DNA from: Mesorhizobium xinjiangense
Lineage (GTDB): Bacteria > Pseudomonadota > Alphaproteobacteria > Rhizobiales > Rhizobiaceae
Direction: 5' to 3'
Length of the DNA: 64,000 bases
NCBI RefSeq assembly: GCF_009749525.1
Contig: NZ_WOAC01000002.1
Coordinates: forward strand, 310,001 to 374,000
Position numbers and translations under genes: made by a program. The first letter of the stretch is position 1. Every line of letters starts with the position of its first letter. The notes beneath the pieces were generated by a model, which saw nothing but the letters and a program-made list of their open reading frames with translations, was not told where the DNA came from and searched no databases. This document shows, piece after piece, positions 13,213 through 21,221 of the stretch.

Positions 13213-14120
13213 CAGATGCGCTCAAGCCGACCCGTCCGGTTCTGCGCTGGCATGGTGGCAAGTGGAAACTTGCCCCGTGGATTCTCTCACATTTTCCGCT
13301 GCACAGGATCTATGTCGAGCCGTTCGGCGGTGCGGCGAGCGTGCTGATGCGCAAGCCGCGCAGCTATGCCGAGGTCTATAACGATCTCGACGACGAGGTC
13401 GTGACGCTGTTCCGCGTTTTGCGGGACCGCGAACATGCAGCCCGGCTGGTCGAATTGCTCGAGTTCACGCCTTTTGCCCGCACGGAGTTTCGCGACGCCT
13501 ATGAGCCGACCGACGATCCGGTCGAGCGGTCGCGCCGATTAATCGTCCGCGCGTATATGGGGTTCGGCTCGAATGCCCATAGCTCGCAACACAAGGGCCA
13601 TCGATCGACAGGTTTCCGCGCCAACTCGTCGCGTTCCGGTACAACGCCGGCGCAGGATTGGGCCAATTATCCGACGGCATTGGCCGCCCTCATCGAACGC
13701 CTTGCTGCTGTCGTTGTCGAGAATCGCGACGCCTGCCAGGTGATGGCTCAGCACGATTCGTCGGACACTCTGCATTATGTCGATCCGCCCTATCTCCCCG
13801 AGACGCGGGCGCGTGGCAATCGCTATGACCTCGCCTGGCGCATGTATCGCCACGAACTCAGCCGAGACGATCATGCCGACCTCCTCTCCTTCCTGTGCGG
13901 CCTTGAGGGCATGGTTGCGCTGTCCGGTTATCCGGACCCGCTATACGACGACACGCTTGCCGACTGGCGCCGGGTAGAGGTCAAGGCCTTTGCCGATGGC
14001 GCGCGCGAACGGGTTGAGGTGCTGTGGCTCAATCCTGCGCTGTCCTGCCGGCTCGATCTTGAGCGCGCCGCCCATGCCGGCGGCCATGGCACGCCACTGT
14101 TTGCGGAGGCGGCGCAATGA
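13209..14120 (+). CDS. Dam-type DNA adenine N6-methyltransferase
   Basis: A 303-residue D12-class enzyme. N-terminal L-R-W-H-G-G-K-W-K-L is the SAM-binding motif with the Dam-family G-G-K, followed by Y-V-E-P-F-G-G-A-A-S-V, and the catalytic D-P-P-Y lies at about residue 193. The insert after D-P-P-Y is a target-recognition region. Such solitary phage enzymes methylate adenine in a short site, protecting phage DNA from restriction or altering gene regulation. The target cannot be read from sequence. It overlaps the preceding methylase by 4 bp, so two different adenine methylases are co-translated. Confidence 0.93.
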   Translation: MTDALKPTRPVLRWHGGKWKLAPWILSHFPLHRIYVEPFGGAASVLMRKPRSYAEVYNDLDDEVVTLFRVLRDREHAARLVELLEFTPFARTEFRDAYEPTDDPVERSRRLIVRAYMGFGSNAHSSQHKGHRSTGFRANSSRSGTTPAQDWANYPTALAALIERLAAVVVENRDACQVMAQHDSSDTLHYVDPPYLPETRARGNRYDLAWRMYRHELSRDDHADLLSFLCGLEGMVALSGYPDPLYDDTLADWRRVEVKAFADGARERVEVLWLNPALSCRLDLERAAHAGGHGTPLFAEAAQ

Positions 14121-14584
14121 CCGGCGAGCCCGACATTGACCGCGCCATGGCGCGGCTGCGCAAAGCGCTGATGCGGCGCATGCAGCGCGACGAGCGGGCC
14201 GAGGAACTGGCCGACCGCGCGCCTCGGCCGATCCGCTGTGGCGAGCTGGCCGCCTATGACACCGCCGCGCTCGGCCGGCGGCTCAGGCCGATGCTGGAAT
14301 TCGACGGGCGCGGCTGGCGGGCCTTGGCGGCCGAGATCGGCGTCACCTCGCCGGACCTTTCGCGCGTGATGGCTGGCCAGGACGTCTCGGTGGCGAAAAT
14401 CTTCGCAATCTGCGACTGGGCCGGGCTCGACCCCCGCGCCTACTACAGGGCGCCGCGCGGTGCGCCCCTGCCGCGCAAACGGGCACGGCCCTCGTTCAAA
14501 TCTCCTGCCTCACGCGCCGATACGCCGCCTGAGGCCGCCGCGTGTTTCACGGGAATAGCACTGAAACAGCGGGGTGGCTCGTGA
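14117..14584 (+). CDS. HTH protein of unknown function
   Basis: A 155-residue basic protein. Residues about 65-112 (G-W-R-A-L-A-A-E-I-G-V-T-S-P-D-L-S-R-V-M, A-K-I-F-A-I-C-D-W) form an XRE-like helix-turn-helix. The N-terminus is a charged helix (R-K-A-L-M-R-R-M-Q-R) and the C-terminus is a disordered basic tail. It is probably a DNA-binding regulator of the early operon; coupling by ATGA to the Dam gene is clear. Confidence 0.75.
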   Translation: MTGEPDIDRAMARLRKALMRRMQRDERAEELADRAPRPIRCGELAAYDTAALGRRLRPMLEFDGRGWRALAAEIGVTSPDLSRVMAGQDVSVAKIFAICDWAGLDPRAYYRAPRGAPLPRKRARPSFKSPASRADTPPEAAACFTGIALKQRGGS

Positions 14585-14862
14585 CCGACACCATGATTCC
14601 CATCATCCGCCAGATGCATGAGGCCGAGGACGACCGCGCTCGGGCACGCGCGCTGCTGATCGTCTCCGACCAGGTTCTGATGAAATACCGCCATGTCTAT
14701 GAGGACGCCTGCCGGCGGGTCGGGTTCGACCTCGGGCTGCGCTTCATCGACGTGCGCCGCGCGGCCTGGCACGCGATCCGAAGCGCTGATGGCACGCACA
14801 AGAATCCGCTTTTCGAGGAAGTCCGCGCCTCCATGGCCGAATTCGCCGGGAGCGGGGAATGA
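14581..14862 (+). CDS. conserved small phage protein, unknown function
   Basis: A 93-residue, mainly helical protein. The GTG start at 14581 overlaps the upstream stop (GTGA); a longer open frame upstream lies on top of the HTH gene. It contains I-R-Q-M-H-E-A-E-D-D-R-A-R-A-R-A, L-M-K-Y-R-H-V-Y-E and F-D-L-G-L-R-F-I-D-V-R-R-A-A-W-H. No catalytic motif is seen. Its neighbours suggest a replication or early-gene accessory role. Confidence 0.68.
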   Translation: MTDTMIPIIRQMHEAEDDRARARALLIVSDQVLMKYRHVYEDACRRVGFDLGLRFIDVRRAAWHAIRSADGTHKNPLFEEVRASMAEFAGSGE

Positions 14863-15338
14863 AGGCGGTCGAGCCCATCACGGTTTCCCTCTCCGGCACG
14901 CGGGCGCTGCGTCTGCGCGCCGAGGCCAAGGCCGCCGGCATCGCACCGGAGCGGCTGGCCGATGCCATGGCGGAGTGGTGGCTTTCCAGCGGCAACCTGC
15001 CGGTGCTGGCGGAACAGCTGAAGGTGCGCCGGCGCCGGCGCAAGCCGTCCGTCGTCATGACCCCGATGCGCAGCGCGCTCGTCTACATCATCGCGATCCA
15101 TTGTGACATCGACGGCATCGCGAGGCTCAAGCCGAAGGATTTCGAGCCGCTGATCGAGGGAAGCCGGGCCGACGCCATCGCAGAGGCGCTGCTCAAGCTG
15201 GAGGCGGCGGGGCTGATCCAGCGCCATGCCCCGCGTGAAACGCGTGTGCCCGCTGCCTGGCGGATGACAGAGGAAGGACGGCAGGTGGCGAGCGACCTGA
15301 CCGGCATCGGCTTCTTCGATCCGGGAGGGCAGGGATGA
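14859..15338 (+). CDS. winged-helix-like phage protein
   Basis: A 159-residue protein. The first 60 residues are helical with basic R-R-R-R-R-K before residue 65; the second half (I-A-I-H-C-D-I-D-G-I-A-R-L-K, then A-I-A-E-A-L-L-K-L-E-A-A-G-L-I-Q) has the pattern of a winged helix, ending in W-R-M-T-E-E-G. It probably binds DNA. Overlaps by 4 bp on both sides place it firmly in the early operon. No family name can be given with certainty. Confidence 0.6.
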   Translation: MKAVEPITVSLSGTRALRLRAEAKAAGIAPERLADAMAEWWLSSGNLPVLAEQLKVRRRRRKPSVVMTPMRSALVYIIAIHCDIDGIARLKPKDFEPLIEGSRADAIAEALLKLEAAGLIQRHAPRETRVPAAWRMTEEGRQVASDLTGIGFFDPGGQG

Positions 15339-16018
15339 GATCGGCGGCGGAAAAGGAAATTCGCGACGCCGTCGTGGCGCGGCTCCGGCAGCTGATGCCG
15401 AACGCCCGGATCGTCCACGAGCTGAACGTCGCCGGCACCGGAACGAACCGGATCGACGTGGCGGCCGTGGCATCGCGGGCCATCGTCGGCGTGGAGATCA
15501 AGTCCGAAAAGGACAAGCTCGACCGGCTCGCCGATCAATGGGATGCCTTCAGCAAGTGCTGCCATCGCGTCGTCGTCGCAGCCCATGACAAGCATTTCCG
15601 CGACTATCGACCGAAACACTATCGCGACGACCTTCCTCCCTATCGCTATCTCGACCATCCGCTGTTCTTCGACAAACCGTGGCACGACTTCCACGTCTGG
15701 CGGTTTCCCAGACCGGATAAGCCCAACCAGTCTTATCACAAGCCGTGGACCTTCGACGCGCTTCGGGACACGCAGGTCCAGCCTCGAGCGACAGACATGT
15801 TGCGCATGCTCTGGGCGGAGGAGCTTCGCGAAGAATGCGGGCGTCATCGCATCCCGGCCAATTCACGTTCGACGCGCCACTTCATGATTCAGCAGATGGT
15901 CTGGCTCATGACGGGCCGCGAGATCTGCGAGGCGGTGTGCAGGCAGCTGCGTGCCCGGCCGTTCGCCGAGGGCGATAAGCAAATCGTCGAGATGAAGACG
16001 CAGGTGGCGGCGGAATGA
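15335..16018 (+). CDS. PD-(D/E)XK-like phage nuclease candidate
   Basis: A 227-residue protein. Residues 1-80 resemble a restriction-endonuclease fold: A-E-K-E-I-R-D-A-V-V near the start, N-R-I-D-V-A-A-V with the active-site Asp, then V-G-V-E-I-K-S-E-K-D with the Glu-x-Lys pair, and W-D-A-F-S-K. The order D...E-x-K is that of PD-(D/E)XK nucleases. The rest is a helical, His- and Trp-rich domain. It could resolve phage DNA or degrade host DNA. Sequence alone cannot tell whether it is catalytically active. Confidence 0.65.
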   Translation: MRSAAEKEIRDAVVARLRQLMPNARIVHELNVAGTGTNRIDVAAVASRAIVGVEIKSEKDKLDRLADQWDAFSKCCHRVVVAAHDKHFRDYRPKHYRDDLPPYRYLDHPLFFDKPWHDFHVWRFPRPDKPNQSYHKPWTFDALRDTQVQPRATDMLRMLWAEELREECGRHRIPANSRSTRHFMIQQMVWLMTGREICEAVCRQLRARPFAEGDKQIVEMKTQVAAE

Positions 16019-16599
16019 CTGTGGCTGCGCACAATCCGGCCATGTCCGAAGGCGAGCGCCTGCGTGAGATTCGCGCCGCCCTCGAGGCGATCGAGCCCGG
16101 CCGCTGGCAGCGCGCCGCCGATGCCGAGGGCGAGCTCGTCGAGGCCTTCGGCGAGCAGGGCGAGCTCCTGCCGATCGCGCGGTTTCATCCCGGCGCCACG
16201 GCCGACGAGGTTGCCTTCATCACGGACGCACCGGCAATGGTGCGATTCCTGCTGGGGCTGGTGGATCGGGCGATTGCTGCTTCTCGCGCTCACGGCCGTG
16301 CCGCGCCTTCGGCGCTGGCCTCCGCGGGGGCGGCCTCGGGCGAAGATCGCGCTGAGCATGCCGGCAAGAACTATTCCGCCGAAGCGGCGATGAAGTGCCA
16401 GGAGCCGGCGTTCAAGCGGTTCCTGCATGAGCGGCACGGGCTGGACAAGCCGATGACCACCGAACGCACGGCGCAAAAGTTGCGCTCGCTGCTCGGCGTC
16501 ACCAGCCGCGCCGACATCAACAACGGCGGCGAAGCACTGACACGCTGGAAGCGCCTGCGCGGCGAATTCTTCGAATGGATAAAGGAGGGGCGGGGATGA
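16015..16599 (+). CDS. early phage protein of unknown function
   Basis: A 194-residue protein with two parts: an N-terminal 90 residues resembling a small alpha/beta domain (L-R-E-I-R-A-A-L-E-A-I-E, then D-E-V-A-F-I-T-D-A-P-A-M-V-R-F-L), and a C-terminal 60 residues (C-Q-E-P-A-F-K-R-F-L-H-E-R-H-G-L) that look like a helical adaptor. The middle is Ala-rich and likely disordered. A role with the neighbouring nuclease or methylase is inferred only from overlap. Confidence 0.65.
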   Translation: MTVAAHNPAMSEGERLREIRAALEAIEPGRWQRAADAEGELVEAFGEQGELLPIARFHPGATADEVAFITDAPAMVRFLLGLVDRAIAASRAHGRAAPSALASAGAASGEDRAEHAGKNYSAEAAMKCQEPAFKRFLHERHGLDKPMTTERTAQKLRSLLGVTSRADINNGGEALTRWKRLRGEFFEWIKEGRG

Positions 16600-18761
16600 A
16601 GGTCCTGTTCGAGGACGATTCTGAGCCGTCGGGGCCCCCGCGCTCACGCTGGCGCTGCCTGCCGTGCCCTGGGCGATACCCGGCCGCGAAAGTGCCGGTT
16701 CCGTCAATACCGCCGGCGAAGAATGGGGCACGCAAGATCGTCGTCGCGGACGGGTTCGCAGGCGGAGGAGGTGCCACAAACGGGATTGAGGCTGGGCTCG
16801 AGCAGCTTCATGCCATGGAACTGCTGCCCGCCGGGCACCCGCTGCACGTTACCTATGCGATGAATCACGACGACGCGGCGATCGCCATGCACAAGGTGAA
16901 CCATCCGCGCACGATCCACCTGCCGGCGAACGTCTGGCAGGTCTCGATGCGCGAGATGTTGGGTGACGACTTGTTCGGGCTTCTCTGGCTGTCGCCGGAC
17001 TGTCGCGACCATTCACCGGCCAAGGGCGGCCCCATCACGTCGCGGGCGGTGCGCGATCTCGCCTGGGTCGCGATCAAGTATCTGAAAGAGCTACCAGCTT
17101 GGCAGCGGCCGTGGATCATCTGCCTGGAGAACGTGAGCGCGTTCGCCAAATGGTCGCCGCTGATCGAGCGGCCGGACGGGCAGGGATACATGCGTGACCC
17201 GGACCGTCTCGGCTGGACCTTCCACCAGTTCGTGCACGCGCTTTCGCGCTACGGCTACTCGATCGGCTGGAAGGAGGTCGTCGCCTGCGATCACGGCGCC
17301 CCGACAATCCGCAAGCGGTTGAAGCTGGTGGCGCGGCGCGACGGTCTGCCGGTCGAGTGGCCCGAGGCAACGCATGGTGATCCGAAATCCGAGGCCGTGA
17401 AATCGGGCGCGCTGAAGCCGTGGCCGGTTGCGGCCGACATTCTCGACTGGTCGGAAGATTGCCCTTCGATCTTCATGACCAAGGAGGAGGCGAGGGAATA
17501 CACGAAGCGCACCGGCAAGCGGATCATCCGGCCCCTGGTGGTGAAGACGCATGCCCGGCTGGCTTACGGCGTCAAGCGCCATGTGCTCGACGCGGGCGAC
17601 GACGCCTTTGTGGTGACCTGCAACCATGCCGGCGACGGCTTCCGGGGGCAGGGGCTTGGGAAGCCGTTCGCGACGGTTGCCCGGGCTCGCGATGCGCACG
17701 GGCTTGTGGTGCCGCATGTCGCGGTGTTCCGGGGTGATAGTTCGGGCAAGCCAGTCACGGACACTATGCCAACCGTCACGGCCAACAGCTTTATCAACAG
17801 ACCTGGTGGCGCATCTCCCCTTGGCTTGGTGGAGGCGGCGATTTCGCCCTTCGTCAGCCGCGGCCAGCACGGCGGAGGCAATCGGCCGGCAACCGAGCCG
17901 GTGCACACGATCGCGGCCTCGGACGGCGACCAGAACCAAATTGTCGTGCCCTACCTCGTCCCGCGTTATGGCGAGCGCGACGGGCAAGCGCCGCGCAGTG
18001 TGGGTGTCGATCGGCCTGCGCCGACGCCGGTACCGGACGGCAATCAGGGCAGCCTGGCAGCGGTCTATCTCGCGCAGCACAACAACGACAGCCGAAGGGT
18101 GACGGGCGTCAATCCCGGCCGTCCGGCGGGCAAGCCGCTGTCCACCATCACGCATGAGGCGTCGCAGCAGCAGGTGGTGGCCGCGTCGATGCTGTCGCTC
18201 AAAGGCAGCGATAGGCGCGACGGTTCCTGCGAGGATCCTCACCCGGCCGTCTGCGCCTCGGGCCAGCACTCGGCCGTCGTGACGCTCCCGCTGATGACGG
18301 CCTACTATTCGACCGGCGGGCAGCACGCACGCGTCGACAGTCCATCACTGACCGTCCCGACCAAGGCGCGTTTCGGCCTGACGGAAGTCGATGCGGCGAT
18401 GCCGCCGCTCTCGTCGGCGCAGTGGGCACGAGCGCGCCAGGTCGCGGCGTTCCTGCGCGCGCATGGCTGCTGGGACGGCGGCGAGATCGTGACGCTGACG
18501 ATCCGCGGCACGGTCTTCATCATCGTTGACATTGGCATGCGCATGTTGAAGCCGCGCGAGCTCGCCCGGGCGCAGGGCTTTCCGGACAGCTACGTCCTCG
18601 ATCCGATCTTCAACGGCAAGCCGCTGTCGGAGACCGAGCAGCGGCACAAGATCGGGAACTCGGTCTGTGAGAAGCCCGCAGCGGCCGTGATCGTATCGAA
18701 CTACCGGCCGCCGCTCGAATGGGGCGAGCAGGCGGCACCATTCATGGAGGCAGCGGAATGA
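16596..18761 (+). CDS. phage DNA (cytosine-5-)-methyltransferase
   Basis: A 721-residue enzyme, longer than most. The SAM motif F-A-G-G-G-G-A-T is at about residue 54, motif IV appears as W-L-S-P-D-C-R-D-H-S (about 131) with Asp in place of Pro before the catalytic cysteine, and motif VI E-N-V at about 178. Between residues 330 and 610 are several repeats with the core P-x-x-T-(I/V) and a following Q/N-rich turn, a target-recognition region. Motif X (K-I-G-N-S-V-C) closes the fold. It methylates cytosine in an unknown site. It is the third methylase of the operon, and the start at 16596 is set by ATGA overlap. Confidence 0.9.
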   Translation: MKVLFEDDSEPSGPPRSRWRCLPCPGRYPAAKVPVPSIPPAKNGARKIVVADGFAGGGGATNGIEAGLEQLHAMELLPAGHPLHVTYAMNHDDAAIAMHKVNHPRTIHLPANVWQVSMREMLGDDLFGLLWLSPDCRDHSPAKGGPITSRAVRDLAWVAIKYLKELPAWQRPWIICLENVSAFAKWSPLIERPDGQGYMRDPDRLGWTFHQFVHALSRYGYSIGWKEVVACDHGAPTIRKRLKLVARRDGLPVEWPEATHGDPKSEAVKSGALKPWPVAADILDWSEDCPSIFMTKEEAREYTKRTGKRIIRPLVVKTHARLAYGVKRHVLDAGDDAFVVTCNHAGDGFRGQGLGKPFATVARARDAHGLVVPHVAVFRGDSSGKPVTDTMPTVTANSFINRPGGASPLGLVEAAISPFVSRGQHGGGNRPATEPVHTIAASDGDQNQIVVPYLVPRYGERDGQAPRSVGVDRPAPTPVPDGNQGSLAAVYLAQHNNDSRRVTGVNPGRPAGKPLSTITHEASQQQVVAASMLSLKGSDRRDGSCEDPHPAVCASGQHSAVVTLPLMTAYYSTGGQHARVDSPSLTVPTKARFGLTEVDAAMPPLSSAQWARARQVAAFLRAHGCWDGGEIVTLTIRGTVFIIVDIGMRMLKPRELARAQGFPDSYVLDPIFNGKPLSETEQRHKIGNSVCEKPAAAVIVSNYRPPLEWGEQAAPFMEAAE

Positions 18762-19936
18762 GCGCCTTGCTGCTGGGAACCGGATTTAGCGCCGACATGG
18801 GCACCTGTGTACGCAAGTTGGTGCTCCTGAAGCTGATCGATGCTTGCGAAAATGACGGCACGCGCATCTTCCCTGCCGTTGCGACGGTGGCGCGGGTGGC
18901 GCAGTGCTCGACCCGCCAGGTGCAGCGCGAGCTCAAGAGCTTCGTCGAGATCGGCCTGCTCCGCCTCGTTCGCGAGGGCGGCAAGGGCCGGCGCTCGACC
19001 AACGAGTATGCGATGGACCTGGGCGTTCTGGCCGAAATCTGCCGGGAGGGCTGGGACGCCCATGTCGCATCCAAGGGTGACAGGGAGTCACCCTTGGATG
19101 CAGGTGCCAAGGGTGACGTAGACGGTACCGATAGGGTGACACAGGCGACCCTTAAGGGTGACATCAGGAGTCACCCAACCCCTCCAGACTCCTCCAATGA
19201 ACCCTCCATGGCGCGCGAGAGCACGCGAGAGAGAGGCGATCTCAATGATGAAGGGAATGAAGAAGAGGGGAATGGATCGGTCGATGACCCTGCGAAATTC
19301 GAGAAGAGGGTGAAGAAGGTTGCGGCCGATACGGCATGGCCTGGCTGGGCTGGCTCCTCGACGGGATGGACCGTACGCCAGTTTGCCGGGCTGACCGACG
19401 CGGAACGGGCAGAGGGTGAGAAATCCGCCGATCGATATCTCAACCATTGCCGGTCGAAGAAGATCAGTCCCGTCTCCCTCGGTGTGTTCTTCCGGGATCG
19501 CAAGTGGACCGACCTGCCGGATGAGGTGCTGAACCCAATGGCGGGCAAGCCGGACGACTACGCGCCGCCCTTCGGGCCGGTGTGGGGGCTCTGGCGGATG
19601 ATGCACATGCTGGTGACAGGCAGTCCGGATGAAGACGGCCGCTGGAAGTTGGTGGAGCATCTGAACCGGAAAGCGCGCATCGGACAAGGGCATCGGTTCG
19701 CGGAGCGTTTTCACAGGAAGGAACTTCTGGCGCTTATGGAAGCCGTCCCGGTGGGCTCGGAGATCTATGCGGCATGGGAGCGTGAGCACGAGAAGCGCGG
19801 CTGGCCATGGGTGCCGGACCCGGGCGGGCAGCGGGTGGTCTACTTCCCGGCCGGTGGCCCGGATGGCTTGAGCGAATTCGAAGCGGCGATGCGAGGGAAC
19901 AGTGATGATGACGGCACGCGGCAAGCAGCTGAATGA
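18758..19936 (+). CDS. phage replication initiator-like HTH protein
   Basis: A 392-residue protein. Residues about 30-90 are a winged HTH (F-P-A-V-A-T-V-A-R-V-A-Q-C-S-T-R-Q-V, E-I-G-L-L-R-L-V-R-E-G-G-K-G) of the kind found in phage O-type and plasmid Rep proteins. An acidic, low-complexity linker follows, encoded over the iteron cluster at 19071-19176, then a C-terminal domain. The linker's encoding of iterons parallels the lambda O gene. It overlaps the m5C methylase by 4 bp and the NusG-like gene by 35 bp. It likely opens the origin and recruits host helicase, though no helicase loader is obvious next to it. Confidence 0.75.
   Translation: MSALLLGTGFSADMGTCVRKLVLLKLIDACENDGTRIFPAVATVARVAQCSTRQVQRELKSFVEIGLLRLVREGGKGRRSTNEYAMDLGVLAEICREGWDAHVASKGDRESPLDAGAKGDVDGTDRVTQATLKGDIRSHPTPPDSSNEPSMARESTRERGDLNDEGNEEEGNGSVDDPAKFEKRVKKVAADTAWPGWAGSSTGWTVRQFAGLTDAERAEGEKSADRYLNHCRSKKISPVSLGVFFRDRKWTDLPDEVLNPMAGKPDDYAPPFGPVWGLWRMMHMLVTGSPDEDGRWKLVEHLNRKARIGQGHRFAERFHRKELLALMEAVPVGSEIYAAWEREHEKRGWPWVPDPGGQRVVYFPAGGPDGLSEFEAAMRGNSDDDGTRQAAE
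19071..19176. other. iteron cluster, candidate phage replication origin
   Basis: Several copies of the core GGGTGAC in about 106 bp: direct at 19075-19081, 19111-19117, 19134-19140 and 19156-19162; inverted at 19087-19093 and 19170-19176; a variant inverted copy at 19146-19152. CCAAGGGTGAC (19071-19081) and its inverse (19087-19097) form a perfect 11-bp palindrome, and the first form recurs at 19107-19117. The position inside the initiator-like gene matches lambdoid origins. Confidence 0.65.
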
Positions 19937-20558
19937 GGCCAAACCAATCAATCTCGACCGGTGCTATGCCGAATCGGATCGGCAGATGGAGGTGGGCCGT
20001 CGTCAGCAGGCATTGCTTGCAGCAGCGGGTATGGACGGGCCTGTGCGGCGCTGGGCAATCGTCAAGGTTGCGCCGAACCGCGAAAATGATGTGGATAAGT
20101 CGCTGTCGGCGGCACTGATCGAGCATTGGCTGCCGCTGAGGAAGGCCGACAAGAACGTCGGCGGGCGTAGGACTGGGAGCAATGGAGACGCAATCTGGGT
20201 GCTCGCCTGGCCCGGCTACATCTTCGTGAAGGTGCCCGATCTGCCAGAGGCCTGGGCGGGGATCGCGACCGTAAAGCACACGCTCTCGGTGCTCGGCGCG
20301 GATGAAAGGCCTTTCTTCATTGACGACGCTACGATGTTGAAAATCAAGGCGGAACTATCGACGCTGAAAGACCTGCCGCGCAACGCCGGCACAATGTTCG
20401 CCAAGGGCGACAAGGTGCGTGTGGAGGAAGGGCCGTTCGCCTCGTTCCCGGCCACGATCGACGAGATCGGCAAGGATGGACGGGCGCGCGTCGAGGTGAT
20501 GATCTTCGGGCGGATGTCGCCCGTCGAGCTCGATCTTGCGCAATTGGCGAAATCGTAA
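19902..20558 (+). CDS. phage NusG-family transcription elongation / antitermination protein
   Basis: A 218-residue NusG paralogue. Residues about 48-150 are the NGN domain (R-R-W-A-I-V-K-V-A-P-N-R-E-N-D, W-P-G-Y-I-F-V-K-V), and residues about 165-218 the KOW domain (G-D-K-V-R-V-E-E-G-P-F-A-S-F, V-M-I-F-G-R-M). The host NusG at 51750 shows the same G-P-F-A-S-F and I-F-G-R blocks, so the relationship is visible within the window. It would bind RNA polymerase and let it pass terminators into the late genes. An N-terminal extension of about 45 residues is not in the host protein. It ends the early operon, like phage antiterminator genes. Confidence 0.85.
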   Translation: MMMTARGKQLNEAKPINLDRCYAESDRQMEVGRRQQALLAAAGMDGPVRRWAIVKVAPNRENDVDKSLSAALIEHWLPLRKADKNVGGRRTGSNGDAIWVLAWPGYIFVKVPDLPEAWAGIATVKHTLSVLGADERPFFIDDATMLKIKAELSTLKDLPRNAGTMFAKGDKVRVEEGPFASFPATIDEIGKDGRARVEVMIFGRMSPVELDLAQLAKS

Positions 20559-20622
20559 TAGCGAGTCTGCCTCAGGAGACCCGACAGAGTCGCACTCCAG
20601 GTGAGCAGCACCATCGGGCCCA

Positions 20623-20657
20623 GGCAAAGCGGATCGATCAGTGATCTCAGCTTTGCC
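20623..20657. other. hairpin between the NusG-like gene and HNH gene
   Basis: GGCAAAGC (20623-20630) and GCTTTGCC (20650-20657), exact inverted repeats with a 19-nt loop. It lies in the 128-bp gap where the late operon begins, and could be part of an antitermination or promoter region. Confidence 0.35.
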
Positions 20658-20686
20658 GCGATGGGGACCTATGGGACATCATTGAC

Positions 20687-21088
20687 ATGCCGCAGATGCC
20701 GGGCACCTTTCGCCCGAAGCACATGCCTTCGCGCCAGGAGCAACGGCGCGAGCACGATCAGCGGCGCGGCAGTGCGCGCGAGCGTGGGTACACCACGGCG
20801 TGGGACAAGGCGGCACGCGGGTTCAAACGCTCGCATCCGCTGTGTCTCGGATGCCATGCTGTTGGCAGGGTGAAGCCGACCGAGGTCGTTGACCACGTTG
20901 TTCCGCATCGCGGTGACAATGCGCTGTTCTGGGACAGGACCAACTGGCAGGCGAGCTGCCACTGGCACCACGATGCGGTCAAGCAGCGTCTCGAACTGCT
21001 CTTCGATCAGGGAAAGCTCAAGCAATCCGATCTTCGCCTCGACAGTGACGCGGCGATGAAACTGACGCTGGACCTCGATCCGCGCTGA
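20687..21088 (+). CDS. HNH endonuclease of the packaging module
   Basis: A 133-residue protein. A C-x2-C at H-P-L-C-L-G-C-H, then V-V-D-H-V-V-P-H-R, N-W-Q and C-H-W-H-H form a zinc-stabilised beta-beta-alpha-metal HNH site. HNH genes directly upstream of the small terminase are standard in HK97-type phages, where they work with the terminase to cut concatemeric DNA during packaging. The N-terminus is basic. Confidence 0.92.
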   Translation: MPQMPGTFRPKHMPSRQEQRREHDQRRGSARERGYTTAWDKAARGFKRSHPLCLGCHAVGRVKPTEVVDHVVPHRGDNALFWDRTNWQASCHWHHDAVKQRLELLFDQGKLKQSDLRLDSDAAMKLTLDLDPR

Positions 21089-21221
21089 CGGGGAGGGGGA
21101 GGGCAAAAGTCTCCAGCCTCCCGCTCCGGGACCGGCGGTCTCCCACAAAAAGTTTGCGCGCGAGTTTCCGGAAGATTTTTTTATGGGGCCTCGGACGCGG
21201 GGCGCCGGCATGAGGTGAACC

